A stretch of 64,000 nucleotides of DNA, taken from the NCBI RefSeq assembly GCF_008801715.1, contig NZ_VZPG01000003.1, forward strand, positions 434,001 to 498,000, written 5' to 3'. The notes under the pieces were generated by a model. That model did not search any database. It was not told the origin of the DNA and saw only the letters and a program-made list of their open reading frames with translations. Below are positions 8,734-18,069 of the stretch, piece by piece; positions within the stretch are counted from its first letter, which is position 1; each line of letters begins with the position of its first letter. A program made the position numbers and the translations under genes. Source of the DNA: Pseudochrobactrum saccharolyticum. GTDB lineage: Bacteria > Pseudomonadota > Alphaproteobacteria > Rhizobiales > Rhizobiaceae.

Positions 8734-10247
8734 CTGAAAATCTGATAGAACTGCGCAATATCGGCATGCGCTTCGGGGGTGTTAAAGCCCTTGATGATGT
8801 GTCGCTGACCATCCGCCGCGGTGAAATCCATTGCCTAGCCGGTGAAAACGGCTCCGGAAAATCCACAATCATCAAAGTGATGTCCGGTGTTTACACACCG
8901 CAGGACGGCGAAATCCTGTTTGACGGCAAACCTGCCGGCAAGCTCAATCCTGTCAAATCCGTTCATCACGGCGTTCAGGTGATTTATCAGGACTTTTCCC
9001 TGTTCGGAAATCTGACCGTTGCCGAAAATCTGGCGCTGAACACTTTCCTGATCGAAGGCCGTAAAACCATCAACTGGAAACAGGTTCGCGAACTGGCACA
9101 GAAGGCGCTCGACCGCCTTGATGTAAAAATTAATCTCGATGCAAAAGTCGACAGTCTGCCAACCTCTGGCAAACAGATTGTTGCCATTGCCCGTGCGGTT
9201 ATGGCCGATGCGCGCCTCATCATCATGGATGAGCCGACAACAGCGCTGACCCGCCATGAGGTGGATGCACTCTTCAAGATCGTGCGCGATATTCAGGCAC
9301 AGGGCATTGCCGTGCTGTTTGTCAGCCACAAAATGCGCGAGATGCTGGAAATCAGCGAACGCCTCACCGTATTCCGCAACGGTAAGAAAGTCGCGGAAGG
9401 CCCGATCAGTGAATTTGACGAACCGGCAATTACCCGTGCGATGACCGGTCTGGATCTGAAACCGGACAGCTATGTCTGGCAGGCACAAGAACAGAGCACA
9501 CAGCCGGTACTTCAGGTTGAAGACCTGAAAGCCAAAGATTCAGCGACCGGTAATGTGCTGCTCGACGGGGTAAACCTGTCGCTCCATGCCGGTGAAATTG
9601 TCGGTATTTCCGGCCTGATCGGCTCCGGCCGTACAGAGTTCGCTTTGTCGCTGTTTGGTATGCTGCCGCAATGCACCGGAAAAATGCAGCTGAACGGCAA
9701 AACCATTCATCCGAAATCAGTGCGTCAGGCCATTGATCTCGGTATTGCCTATGTGCCGGAAGACCGCCTCACGGAAGGTCTGTTCCTCACCCAGTCGATT
9801 GAGCGCAATATTATTGTGACCTCGCTGGATAAGATGGTGAGCGGCCTCTTCATCAACCGTAAAAAAGTCGATCAGGTCACGAAAGAAATGTTCGACGCCA
9901 TGCAGATTGCAGCACCGGGTCCGCATACACCGGTCAACCATCTGTCCGGTGGTAATGCGCAGCGCGTGGTGCTTGCCCGCTGGCTTTTGACCGGTGCAAA
10001 AGTGCTGATCCTCAACGGCCCGACGGTTGGTGTGGATGTGGGCTCCAAGGCGCAGATTCATGCGATTATCCGCAAACTCGCCAAGGATAACGGTCTCGCT
10101 GTTCTGATGATCTCCGATGATGTGCCGGAGCTGGTGCAGAATTGTAATCGTGTTGTCGTGATGCATCGGGGCAAGCTGGTGGATGAATTGTCCGGCAGTG
10201 CCATGACTGAAGATGCCGTCAATGACCGGCTGAAGACACTGAACTGA
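8730..10247 (+). CDS. Sugar ABC transporter ATP-binding protein (tandem ABC domains)
   Basis: 505 residues, RbsA/MglA/LsrA architecture with two nucleotide-binding domains. Domain 1 has a canonical Walker A (GENGSGKST, about residue 37) and Walker B (LIIMDEPTTAL), but its signature is altered to LPTSGKQ. Domain 2 has the altered Walker A GLIGSGRTEF, the signature LSGGNAQR and a Walker B reading LILNGPTVGVDVG, where the usual DE pair is NG. Asymmetric sites are normal in this class. The NG pair suggests domain 2 does not hydrolyse ATP. It pairs with the two permeases that follow. Confidence 0.92.
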   Translation: MTENLIELRNIGMRFGGVKALDDVSLTIRRGEIHCLAGENGSGKSTIIKVMSGVYTPQDGEILFDGKPAGKLNPVKSVHHGVQVIYQDFSLFGNLTVAENLALNTFLIEGRKTINWKQVRELAQKALDRLDVKINLDAKVDSLPTSGKQIVAIARAVMADARLIIMDEPTTALTRHEVDALFKIVRDIQAQGIAVLFVSHKMREMLEISERLTVFRNGKKVAEGPISEFDEPAITRAMTGLDLKPDSYVWQAQEQSTQPVLQVEDLKAKDSATGNVLLDGVNLSLHAGEIVGISGLIGSGRTEFALSLFGMLPQCTGKMQLNGKTIHPKSVRQAIDLGIAYVPEDRLTEGLFLTQSIERNIIVTSLDKMVSGLFINRKKVDQVTKEMFDAMQIAAPGPHTPVNHLSGGNAQRVVLARWLLTGAKVLILNGPTVGVDVGSKAQIHAIIRKLAKDNGLAVLMISDDVPELVQNCNRVVVMHRGKLVDELSGSAMTEDAVNDRLKTLN

Positions 10248-10257
10248 GGAACCGGTC

Positions 10258-11235
10258 ATGAAGTTCTATCAAACAACAGAATTTATCATCGCCTGCGTTC
10301 TGCTGCTGGCCATGATTACTATCGGTTTTATCAATCCGGCCTTCTGGTCGCTGGACAATATGTTCGGCCTGCTGCGCTCCAATGTTGTGATCGGCATTAT
10401 GGCGCTTGGCGTATTGCTGGTGATGATCTCCGGCGGGATTGACGTGTCTTTCACCGCTTTCGCGATTGCGGCTATGTATCTGACTGTTAAAGCCATGGTC
10501 GCCATCGGCTATGACGGTGTGGTCATTCCGTTTATCGCGGCCACGCTGATCGGTCTGGCACTCGGCGCTTTCAACGCGGCGATTATTTACAAGTTCCGTA
10601 TGATCCCGCTGATCGTGACACTCGGCACCGGCTCCATTGTGCGTGGTCTGGTTCTTGGTCTGGTCGGCACCAGTATCGTCAACATCAACAAGATGCCGAA
10701 AGAGCTGATCGAATTCGGCAAGACCGACGTCGTTTCTATGACCTCGGCCACCGGTACGAATTTCGGCCTCACGGCGATGGTGCTGGTTTACTTAGGCATC
10801 GCGCTGCTCATTCATCTGATGCTGAAATATACCATGATCGGCCGCTCGATCTATGCCTATGGCGGTTCGCCTGAGGCGGCAAAACGCGTTGGTTTCAGCA
10901 CCGCCAAAACCATTTTCGTGGTCTATTGTGTGGCCGGTGCGCTGGCCGGTTTTGCAGGTTTGCTGCATTCCTCGATGATCTGGCTTGCCAATCCGCGTGA
11001 CTTTACCGGCCTTGAGCTGGAAGTGATTGCAGCGGTTGTGCTCGGCGGCGCGTCGATCTTCGGCGGACGCGGCTCGGTGCTTGGCACTTTGCTCGGCGTT
11101 TTCATGCTGGTGATGGTCAAGAACTCGCTGATTATCATGAAAGTCGACACCACATGGCAGAAAGTTGTCGTTGGTCTCATCATCATCATCGCCACGGCAA
11201 TTACCGCATGGCGTGACCGGAAAAATCTGGTGTGA
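10258..11235 (+). CDS. Sugar ABC transporter permease (RbsC/LsrC type), first
   Basis: Inner-membrane subunit of 325 residues in the branched-chain amino-acid/ribose permease family. Helices run through the whole chain. The family motifs GALGVLLVMISGGIDVSF-like (near residues 43-60) and VIAAVVLGGASIFGGRGS (near residue 260) are easy to see; the latter lies in the region coupling to the ATPase. It starts ten bases after the ATPase stop. It should form a heterodimer with the next gene's product, as LsrC does with LsrD. Confidence 0.92.
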   Translation: MKFYQTTEFIIACVLLLAMITIGFINPAFWSLDNMFGLLRSNVVIGIMALGVLLVMISGGIDVSFTAFAIAAMYLTVKAMVAIGYDGVVIPFIAATLIGLALGAFNAAIIYKFRMIPLIVTLGTGSIVRGLVLGLVGTSIVNINKMPKELIEFGKTDVVSMTSATGTNFGLTAMVLVYLGIALLIHLMLKYTMIGRSIYAYGGSPEAAKRVGFSTAKTIFVVYCVAGALAGFAGLLHSSMIWLANPRDFTGLELEVIAAVVLGGASIFGGRGSVLGTLLGVFMLVMVKNSLIIMKVDTTWQKVVVGLIIIIATAITAWRDRKNLV

Positions 11236-11252
11236 GCGGCGGGGATAAAGAT

Positions 11253-12260
11253 ATGAAAAAAGATATTGATACGCGCCGTTTCCTGAGCCCTGCTAATATG
11301 GATCGCAATATCCTGCAGCTGGTGATTATCACCGTGCTGGTTTTTGCTGCCATGAGCTGGCTCAATCCGGATAAATTCCTGCGCTATTACAATTTTGAAT
11401 CGATCAGCTACATCATGCCCGAGCTCGGCATTCTGTCGATTGCCATGATGATCGCCATGCTGACCGGCGGTATTGATCTGTCGGTTGTGGGCATCGCCAA
11501 TCTCTCCGGCATTCTCGCCGGTGTCTATTTCCACTCCACCATGGTGCAGGCCGCTCAAAATTCCGACAGCAATATGCTGTTCTATACGGTGATCGGTGTG
11601 CTGCTTGCCTTGCTGATGGGACTGGTGGCAGGGCTGGTCAACGGGATATTGATCGCTAAATTACGCATCACGCCAATTCTCGCCACGCTTGGCACCGGTC
11701 AGGTATTTATGGGGCTGGCACTGGTACTCACCGGCGGCCCTGCGATTGTCGGCTTTCCTGATGCATGGAACATGATCGGCAATGGCAAAATCTTCGGTAT
11801 TGCCACACCTTTCATCATCTTTGTTGCTGTGTCCGGTCTGATTGCGCTGCTGCTCAGCCGCACCACCCTCGGCCTCAATCTGATGCTGATCGGCACCAAT
11901 CCGAAAGCTGCGGTATTTGCAGGTCTGAAAAAAGACCGCATGATCCTCTATTCCTACATGCTTACAGGTATGCTCGCCTCACTGGCCGGTATCATCCTGT
12001 CCGGCCGTACCAATGCTGCAAAATCCGATTACGGCGCATCCTATCTGCTGCAGGCCGTGCTGATTGCCGTACTCGGCGGCACCAATCCGGCTGGCGGTAA
12101 AGGGCGTGTGCTGGGTGTGGGTATTGCGCTTGTGGCGCTGATGCTGCTGTCATCGGGTTTCCAGATGCTGCGTTTCTCCAATCATCTGATTGATTTCATC
12201 TGGGGTGCATTCCTCATTCTGGTGATTGCAATCAATGCATTCCGCAATTCAGACAGGTAA
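11253..12260 (+). CDS. Sugar ABC transporter permease (RbsC/LsrD type), second
   Basis: 335 residues from the ATG at 11253. A GTG at 11232 overlapping the previous stop would add seven residues, but the ATG is preferred because GGCGGGGA lies seven bases before it. Family motifs: LSIAMMIAMLTGGIDLSVVG at the start of the core and LIAVLGGTNPAGGKGRVLG near the C-terminus. It completes the four-part importer with the binding protein, ATPase and first permease. The stop is four bases from the DUF4432 start. Confidence 0.91.
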   Translation: MKKDIDTRRFLSPANMDRNILQLVIITVLVFAAMSWLNPDKFLRYYNFESISYIMPELGILSIAMMIAMLTGGIDLSVVGIANLSGILAGVYFHSTMVQAAQNSDSNMLFYTVIGVLLALLMGLVAGLVNGILIAKLRITPILATLGTGQVFMGLALVLTGGPAIVGFPDAWNMIGNGKIFGIATPFIIFVAVSGLIALLLSRTTLGLNLMLIGTNPKAAVFAGLKKDRMILYSYMLTGMLASLAGIILSGRTNAAKSDYGASYLLQAVLIAVLGGTNPAGGKGRVLGVGIALVALMLLSSGFQMLRFSNHLIDFIWGAFLILVIAINAFRNSDR

Positions 12261-12264
12261 AGCC

Positions 12265-13347
12265 ATGCAGGATATTTCCGTTCATCTTCGCCGTCAGGAT
12301 TTCACCGACAAGCCGCATGAAATTGCTTCATCGGATGGTCTGACCGTTACTGCATTCCGCTACGCCACCGGCGTTGAAGCGCTGATGATTGAAAATCAGC
12401 GCGGCCATCTGATCGTGCTGCCCTATATGGGGCAGATGGTCTGGGGTGCGGAATTTGACGGCGTTGATCTGACCATGGGCAACAGCTTTGCCATGCCGCG
12501 CCCTGCCAAAACCATTGCCGAGACCTATGGCTGCTTTGCCTTCCATTCTGGCCTGCTGCGCAATGGTGTGCCATCGGCACAGGATACCCATGCCGCGCAT
12601 GGCGAAATGCCATGTGCCAATATGGATGTTGCAGGTCTCATCTTTGGTGAGGATGAACAGGGCGCCTATGTCGAAGTGACAGGCGAATATGAATATGTGA
12701 TGGGCTTTGGTGCGCATTATCTGGCACGCCCGTCCGTGCGCCTTTATGCGGATGACACATTATTCGACATCGAAATGGACGTGGAGAACCTCTCCTATGC
12801 CCCGATGGAACTGATGTATATGTGCCATGTCAACTTCGCCTATGACGAAGATGCCCGTATCATTCAGCCGACCTCCTTCTCGCCGGAAGATACTAAAGTG
12901 CGCACCTCCGTGCCTGCCCATGTGACACCAAATCCTGACTATCTGGCGCTGATTGACGAGCTGGCCAAAGACCCGTCCGTCATGGAAGTGCTGGACGATC
13001 CTGACCGCTATGATCCTGAGCAGGTTTTCTATCTGCGCAATCTGAAACAGGATGAAAACGGCACGATTCATCAGATGATGAAGCTGGAACAGGGTGAGGC
13101 TTTTGCCATCTCCTATCCGGCGGCAGATTTCCCGAAATGCGTGCGTTGGGTTCTGGTCAATGGCGATGCGCAGGTTGCAGCTTTTGCCCTGCCTTCCACC
13201 TGCGAACCGGAAGGCTATCTGGCAGAAAAAGCCAAAGGCAATGTGCGCCTGCTGGCTCCGGGCGAACGCGCGACTTTCCCTGTACGCCTCGGCTATCTGG
13301 CACCTGCGGAAGCTGATGAATTTGAGCAGATGATCACTGCGCTTTAA
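12265..13347 (+). CDS. DUF4432 protein, aldose-1-epimerase-like
   Basis: 360 residues from the ATG at 12265; a longer in-frame start at 12226 would run into the permease gene and is not needed. The galactose-mutarotase-like fold is suggested by LIVLPYMGQMVWGAEFDG, FHSGLLRNG, AHGEMP and MYMCHVNFAYDE, which place conserved histidines and glutamates where sugar epimerases have theirs. In this setting it could interconvert anomers of the imported sugar before phosphorylation. I recall deoX of the enterobacterial deoQKPX cluster as a protein of this kind; that should be checked. Activity is inferred from context. Confidence 0.8.
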   Translation: MQDISVHLRRQDFTDKPHEIASSDGLTVTAFRYATGVEALMIENQRGHLIVLPYMGQMVWGAEFDGVDLTMGNSFAMPRPAKTIAETYGCFAFHSGLLRNGVPSAQDTHAAHGEMPCANMDVAGLIFGEDEQGAYVEVTGEYEYVMGFGAHYLARPSVRLYADDTLFDIEMDVENLSYAPMELMYMCHVNFAYDEDARIIQPTSFSPEDTKVRTSVPAHVTPNPDYLALIDELAKDPSVMEVLDDPDRYDPEQVFYLRNLKQDENGTIHQMMKLEQGEAFAISYPAADFPKCVRWVLVNGDAQVAAFALPSTCEPEGYLAEKAKGNVRLLAPGERATFPVRLGYLAPAEADEFEQMITAL

Positions 13348-13420
13348 GGCACTGATCCGGAACAACTGATGGTGTTCCGAATAAGATTAAGTGCGGAAAC
13401 AAAGAGATAGAGTAGTTCTG

Positions 13421-14347
13421 ATGTCGAGAAAAATCGCTGTTGTCGGTTCCAATATGGTCGATCTGGTTACCTATATGGATCGTATGCCGGTCTTGGGCGA
13501 AACGCTGGAAGCGCCTTTGTTTGAAATGGGCTGCGGCGGCAAAGGTGCCAATCAGGCATTTGCTGCGGCACGACTTGGTGCCGATGTAATGATGGTAACC
13601 AAAGTCGGTGATGATATTTTCGGCGACAATACTATTTTCAACCTGAAAAAAGCCGGTATCGACACCAAGCATGTCGGCGTTATCAAAGGTAAATCCAGCG
13701 GCGTCGCCCCGATTTTTGTCGATAAAAGCGGCGAAAACTCCATTCTCATCGTTAAGGGCGCCAATGCCGATCTGCTGCCGCAAGATGTGGATGATGCAGC
13801 CGAAGATCTGAAACAATGCGGCCTGATCCTGATGCAGATGGAAGTACCGGTCGAGACCGTCTACCACACCATCGCCTTTGCAGCGGCCAATGGGATTGAA
13901 ACCATTCTCAATCCGGCACCGGCTGCGGCTGACCTTGATCCTGAACGTATCCGCCAAGTGTCATTCCTCGTACCGAACGAGACCGAGCTGGCGCTGCTTT
14001 CCGGCATGCCGACCTCGACAGACGAAGAGACTATTGCTGCTGCCCGCTCGCTGATTGCCAAAGGTATCCGCACTGTCATCGTAACCCTCGGTGGTCGCGG
14101 TGCGCGTCTGGTAACCGCTGATGATTTGGTCAATATCGCACCGGTCAAAGTCACCCCGAAAGATACAACCGGCGCAGGCGATGCCTTTATCGGCTCTTTC
14201 GCACGGTTCTATGCCGAACACGGCAATGTGGCGGAGGCTCTGAAAAGCGCCAGTCTCTATGCCGCCGACAGCATTACAAAGACAGGCACGCAGAAATCCT
14301 ATGCATCTCTCGAAGAGTTTGCAGAGTTCTGCAAAAGCCATAGCTAA
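13421..14347 (+). CDS. PfkB-family sugar kinase (ribokinase/deoxyribokinase)
   Basis: 308 residues from the ATG at 13421. N-terminal VGSNMVDLVTYMDRMPVLGE and the GCGGKGANQAFAAARLGA block are the ribokinase substrate-binding motifs. The C-terminal TTGAGDAFIGSF carries the catalytic aspartate and the anion hole. Cytoplasmic transfer of ATP phosphate to O5 of a pentose. Because a DeoC aldolase and an aldehyde dehydrogenase follow, deoxyribokinase (DeoK) is more likely than plain ribokinase, but sequence alone does not separate them. It is 73 bases downstream of the DUF4432 gene. Confidence 0.9.
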   Translation: MSRKIAVVGSNMVDLVTYMDRMPVLGETLEAPLFEMGCGGKGANQAFAAARLGADVMMVTKVGDDIFGDNTIFNLKKAGIDTKHVGVIKGKSSGVAPIFVDKSGENSILIVKGANADLLPQDVDDAAEDLKQCGLILMQMEVPVETVYHTIAFAAANGIETILNPAPAAADLDPERIRQVSFLVPNETELALLSGMPTSTDEETIAAARSLIAKGIRTVIVTLGGRGARLVTADDLVNIAPVKVTPKDTTGAGDAFIGSFARFYAEHGNVAEALKSASLYAADSITKTGTQKSYASLEEFAEFCKSHS

Positions 14348-14350
14348 ACC

Positions 14351-14453
14351 AGAGCGGTTCCAGCCAATATTGAACCATTGGAACCGCTCTATCTATTTGC
14401 CTAACGCATTTCCGAACGCAAAACCGGTTCCCACTTTTGCTGGAAAGTGCTCC
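14351..14453. repeat. RIME-like intergenic mosaic repeat, copy 1
   Basis: Begins with the palindrome AGAGCGGTTCCA ... TGGAACCGCTCT, continues CTATCTATTTG, then a second imperfect palindrome with GCATTTCC ... GGAAAGTGC around an AAAACCGGTTC core. Related copies lie at 39837-39903 and 52221-52367. This layout matches the short mosaic palindromic elements scattered through rhizobial and Brucella genomes. It starts four bases after the kinase stop. Confidence 0.75.
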
Positions 14454-14525
14454 TAAATATGCTGCGCCAAACGCCTGATAACAGGCAGAACAGCGCGTTG
14501 ATTTAACCGGTGCAATCACCGGAAC

Positions 14526-14567
14526 TGACAGCTTTCCGGTTTTACCCCCGTAGCCGGAAACCTGTCA
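14526..14567. other. Strong 14-base hairpin upstream of deoC
   Basis: TGACAGCTTTCCGG and CCGGAAACCTGTCA pair at 13 of 14 positions around a 14-base loop. It lies 60 bases before the deoC start. There is no T run after it, so it is not a classical terminator. It may process or stabilise the transcript, or act as an operator. Confidence 0.5.
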
Positions 14568-14627
14568 GGACAGCTTGCTTCCACCCAGAACAGGCCTCTG
14601 ATTGCACCCCAATTTTACGGATATACG

Positions 14628-15587
14628 ATGAGCACTTCTCATGCACGTAACACCGGAACCCCGCTGAAAACCGAATGGTTTGACGATATCAACGTCAACC
14701 GCTCGGCACTTGAGCGCCGTGCCGCGACCATTCCCGCCCGCCGTTCGGTGAAAAAGGAATATCAGGCTGCCTGGCTGGTACGCGCCATCCAGTGCATTGA
14801 CCTGACAACACTGGCCGGTGATGACACTGCCGGTCGTGTGCGCCGCCTTTGCGCCAAAGCCAAAAACCCGATCCGTGCGGATATTCTGGAAGGTCTTGGC
14901 CTCGCTGATGCCAATATCACCACCGGTGCGGTCTGCGTTTATCCGACAATGGTTCCCCATGCGGTTAAAGCGCTGGAAGGCACAAATATCCCCGTTGCTT
15001 CCGTCGCCACCGGCTTCCCTGCCGGTCTTATTCCGCTGCCGCTGCGTCTGGCTGAAATCCGTTATGCGGTTGAAGAAGGCGCGAAAGAAATCGATATCGT
15101 CATCACCCGCGAGCATGTTCTGACCCAGAACTGGCAGGCGCTTTATGATGAAATAGCTGCGATGCGCGAAGCCTGCGGTGAAGCCCATATGAAGGCCATT
15201 CTGGCCACCGGCGACCTGCAAACGCTGACCAATGTCTATAAGGCATCTATGGTTGCAATGCAGGCCGGTTCCGACTTCATCAAAACCTCGACAGGCAAAG
15301 AAGAAGCCAATGCAACACTACCGGTCAGCCTGACCATGGTACGTGCACTGCGCGATTACGGCGAACTCTCAGGCCAGATTATCGGCTTCAAGCCTGCCGG
15401 TGGCCTGCGTACTGCAAAAGAAGCCCTCGTCTGGCTGTCGATGATGAAGGAAGAGCTGGGTCATGACTGGCTGCAGCCGGATCTGTTCCGTATCGGCGCA
15501 TCCTCATTGCTCGGCGATATTGAACGCCAGCTCGAACATTATGTGACCGGCCGTTATGCCGACCTCTCCCGTCACGCTGCGGCATAA
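14628..15587 (+). CDS. deoC: Deoxyribose-phosphate aldolase
   Basis: Cleaves 2-deoxyribose-5-phosphate to acetaldehyde and glyceraldehyde-3-phosphate by a Schiff-base mechanism. 319 residues, longer than the roughly 250-residue E. coli enzyme because of an N-terminal extension of about 60 residues. The Schiff-base lysine lies in FIKTSTGK (K219) and the proton-relay lysine in GFKPAGGLRT (K255). VATGFPAG and the EIDIVI strand complete the class I TIM barrel. It follows the kinase after 280 bases containing a repeat and a hairpin, and is followed after 12 bases by the aldehyde dehydrogenase, so the acetaldehyde product has an obvious fate. Confidence 0.95.
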   Translation: MSTSHARNTGTPLKTEWFDDINVNRSALERRAATIPARRSVKKEYQAAWLVRAIQCIDLTTLAGDDTAGRVRRLCAKAKNPIRADILEGLGLADANITTGAVCVYPTMVPHAVKALEGTNIPVASVATGFPAGLIPLPLRLAEIRYAVEEGAKEIDIVITREHVLTQNWQALYDEIAAMREACGEAHMKAILATGDLQTLTNVYKASMVAMQAGSDFIKTSTGKEEANATLPVSLTMVRALRDYGELSGQIIGFKPAGGLRTAKEALVWLSMMKEELGHDWLQPDLFRIGASSLLGDIERQLEHYVTGRYADLSRHAAA

Positions 15588-15599
15588 GGAATTACGACT

Positions 15600-17996
15600 A
15601 TGGCACAGATCAAGGATATTCTGAACACAATGGAATATGGTCCGTCTCCCGAAGCCAATGGCGATGTTGTTGCATGGCTGAAAAATCATTCCACACCATT
15701 TGGTCACTTCATCAATGGCCGCTTTACTGATGCAGGCAATGCGCAGATTATTGATGTTATCAATCCGGCAACGGAGCAGCGCTTGGCTGGTATTGCCAAG
15801 GGCACTGCGGAAGATGTTGATACGGCTGTCAAAGCCGCGCGCACAGCTTTCGGCAAATGGTCGAAACTCTCCGGCCATGAACGCGCCAAATATCTCTACG
15901 CGATTGCCCGACATCTGCAGAAGCGTGAGCGTTTCTTCTCCGTGCTGGAAAGCATGGATAACGGCAAACCGATCCGCGAAAGCCGCGATATTGATGTGCC
16001 GCTGGCTGTCCGTCATTTTTACCATCACGCCGGTTGGGCTGAGATGGTGGAAGATGAGTTCCGTGGTTTCTCCCCTGTCGGTGTTTGCGGTCAGGTGATC
16101 CCGTGGAACTTCCCGCTACTGATGCTGGCATGGAAAATCGCCCCTGCTCTGGCTGCCGGTAATACGGTTGTGCTGAAGCCTGCCGATCTGACACCGCTGA
16201 CAGCGATCGCCTTTGCAGAAATCTGCCATGAAGTCGGTCTGCCTGCCGGTGTGGTCAATATCGTACAGGGCGACGGCGAAACCGGTGCGCTGATCTGCGG
16301 CCATGAGGATGTCAACAAGGTTGCCTTTACCGGATCGACCAATGTCGGCCGTGTCATCCGCGAACAGATTGCCGGTTCCGGCAAAAAACTGTCGCTGGAA
16401 CTCGGCGGCAAGTCACCATTCATCGTGTTTGAAGATGCCGATCTCGACAGCGCTGTTGAAGGTGTTGTTGATGCAATCTGGTTCAATCAGGGTGAAGTTT
16501 GCTGTGCAGGTTCCCGCCTGCTGGTTCAGGAAGGCATTGCCGAGCGCTTCTATAGCAAGTTGCGCAAGCGTCTTGAAACAATCCGCGTCGGTGATCCGCT
16601 AGATAAATCCACTGATGTCGGCGCAATCGTCTCCCCGTTGCAGGTTAAGCGTATTTCCGCGCTGATCGCCAAAGGTGTGGAAGAAGGCGGTGCACTGTGG
16701 CAGACCGCGAATGCCCTGCCAGCCAAAGGCAGCTTCATCGCGCCGGGCTTCTTTACAGAAGTGGATCAGGCTTCCACAGTTTGTCAGGTTGAAATCTTCG
16801 GCCCGATTGCGGCAGCAACAACCTTCCGCACACCGGCTGAAGCGATTGCACTGGCCAATAACACTTCTTACGGACTGGCCGCTTCCATCTGGTCGGAAAA
16901 TATCAATACCGCTCTGGATATTGCAGCTTCCGTTAAGGCCGGTGTTGTCTGGATCAACTGCACCAATATGCTCGATGCCGGTGCCGGTTTCGGTGGTTAT
17001 CGTGAAAGCGGTTTCGGCCGTGAAGGCGCACGCGAAGGTCTCTATGAATATCTGGTCAGCGACTGGGAAAAAGCTCTGCCGCTCGTTAAAGAAACTGATG
17101 CACCATCTTTCTCCGCTTTGCCTGTCGCCGGTGAAAAAGTGGCTACCGGTTCTATCGACCGCACCATGAAAAACTATGTCGGCGGCAATCAGGCACGCCC
17201 TGACGGTGGTGCAAGCTATGCGGTTTACGGCAAAGGCAATGTTGTCATCGGTGAAGCACCGCTCAGCAACCGCAAAGATATCCGCAATGCCGTGGAAGCA
17301 GCAGCAAAAGCCGGATCATGGGGCGGTGCAACCACCCATAACCGTGCACAGGTACTGTATTACTTAGGCGAAAATCTCGAACAGCGCCGTGCTGAATTCA
17401 TTGAATTACTCACCACCAGCACCGGTGTTTCCGAGAAAAAGGCAGAAGAAGAATTCGACGCTTCAATCCGTCGTATTTTCTATTATGCCGCACAGGCAGA
17501 CAAGTTTGACGGAGCCGTTCACTCCACCAAATCGCGTCATGTCACACTGGCCATGAATGAGCCATGGGGCGTGACCGGTATTGTCTGTCCTGATGAATTA
17601 CCATTGCTCTCAATGGTCTCACTGATCCTGCCAGCCATTGCTATGGGCAACCGGACTGTCGTTGTGCCGTCCGGCCGTCACCCATTGATCGCCGGTGCTT
17701 TCTATCAGGTGCTGGATACATCAGACGTACCGGCCGGTGTGGTCAATCTCATCACCGGTGAACGCGATGTGCTGGCAAAAACGCTGGCTGAGCATGATGC
17801 CGTATCCGCGCTCTGGTATGTCGGCTCGCAGGCAGGCAGTGCCATGGTTGAGAAAGCCTCGACCGGCAATCTCAAAGCCACATGGGTAAGCAATGGCCGC
17901 CAGCGTAACTGGCTGGATACAGCACAGGGTCAGGGACGTGATTATCTGCGCCGTGCAGTGCAGGTGAAAAACATCTGGGTGCCATACGGCGCATAA
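15600..17996 (+). CDS. Double-domain aldehyde dehydrogenase (ALDH16-like)
   Basis: 798 residues, about 300 more than a standard ALDH. Residues 1-500 form a complete enzyme: PWNFPLLMLAWKIAPALAAGN, FTGSTNVG, LELGGKSP with the general-base glutamate, and GEVCCAGSR with the catalytic cysteine at about residue 301. The remainder repeats the fold incompletely (NEPWGVTGIVCPDELPLLSM, then ALWYVGSQAG) and has no catalytic GQxC motif. This active plus pseudo-domain layout is that of the ALDH16 family. Next to deoC it probably oxidises acetaldehyde to acetate with NAD+. It starts 12 bases after deoC, with AAGGA upstream. Confidence 0.92.
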   Translation: MAQIKDILNTMEYGPSPEANGDVVAWLKNHSTPFGHFINGRFTDAGNAQIIDVINPATEQRLAGIAKGTAEDVDTAVKAARTAFGKWSKLSGHERAKYLYAIARHLQKRERFFSVLESMDNGKPIRESRDIDVPLAVRHFYHHAGWAEMVEDEFRGFSPVGVCGQVIPWNFPLLMLAWKIAPALAAGNTVVLKPADLTPLTAIAFAEICHEVGLPAGVVNIVQGDGETGALICGHEDVNKVAFTGSTNVGRVIREQIAGSGKKLSLELGGKSPFIVFEDADLDSAVEGVVDAIWFNQGEVCCAGSRLLVQEGIAERFYSKLRKRLETIRVGDPLDKSTDVGAIVSPLQVKRISALIAKGVEEGGALWQTANALPAKGSFIAPGFFTEVDQASTVCQVEIFGPIAAATTFRTPAEAIALANNTSYGLAASIWSENINTALDIAASVKAGVVWINCTNMLDAGAGFGGYRESGFGREGAREGLYEYLVSDWEKALPLVKETDAPSFSALPVAGEKVATGSIDRTMKNYVGGNQARPDGGASYAVYGKGNVVIGEAPLSNRKDIRNAVEAAAKAGSWGGATTHNRAQVLYYLGENLEQRRAEFIELLTTSTGVSEKKAEEEFDASIRRIFYYAAQADKFDGAVHSTKSRHVTLAMNEPWGVTGIVCPDELPLLSMVSLILPAIAMGNRTVVVPSGRHPLIAGAFYQVLDTSDVPAGVVNLITGERDVLAKTLAEHDAVSALWYVGSQAGSAMVEKASTGNLKATWVSNGRQRNWLDTAQGQGRDYLRRAVQVKNIWVPYGA

Positions 17997-18014
17997 TTCA
18001 GATTACAGCGTAAA

Positions 18015-18050
18015 AAAGCCGCCGCCTGTTCTCAGGCGGCGGCTTTATTT
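18015..18050. terminator. Bidirectional intrinsic terminator
   Basis: A perfect 14-base stem (AAAGCCGCCGCCTG / CAGGCGGCGGCTTT) with a TTCT loop and flanking A and T tracts. It closes the sugar operon on the plus strand and the convergent AraC gene on the minus strand. Confidence 0.9.
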
Positions 18051-18069
18051 ATGAATCCTGCTTGCAATT

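Noticed and set aside
7484-12260. Autoinducer-2 (Lsr) uptake system
   Set aside because: The transporter resembles Lsr-type proteins, but no lsrK, lsrF or lsrG homologue is present; kinase, DeoC and ALDH indicate sugar catabolism.
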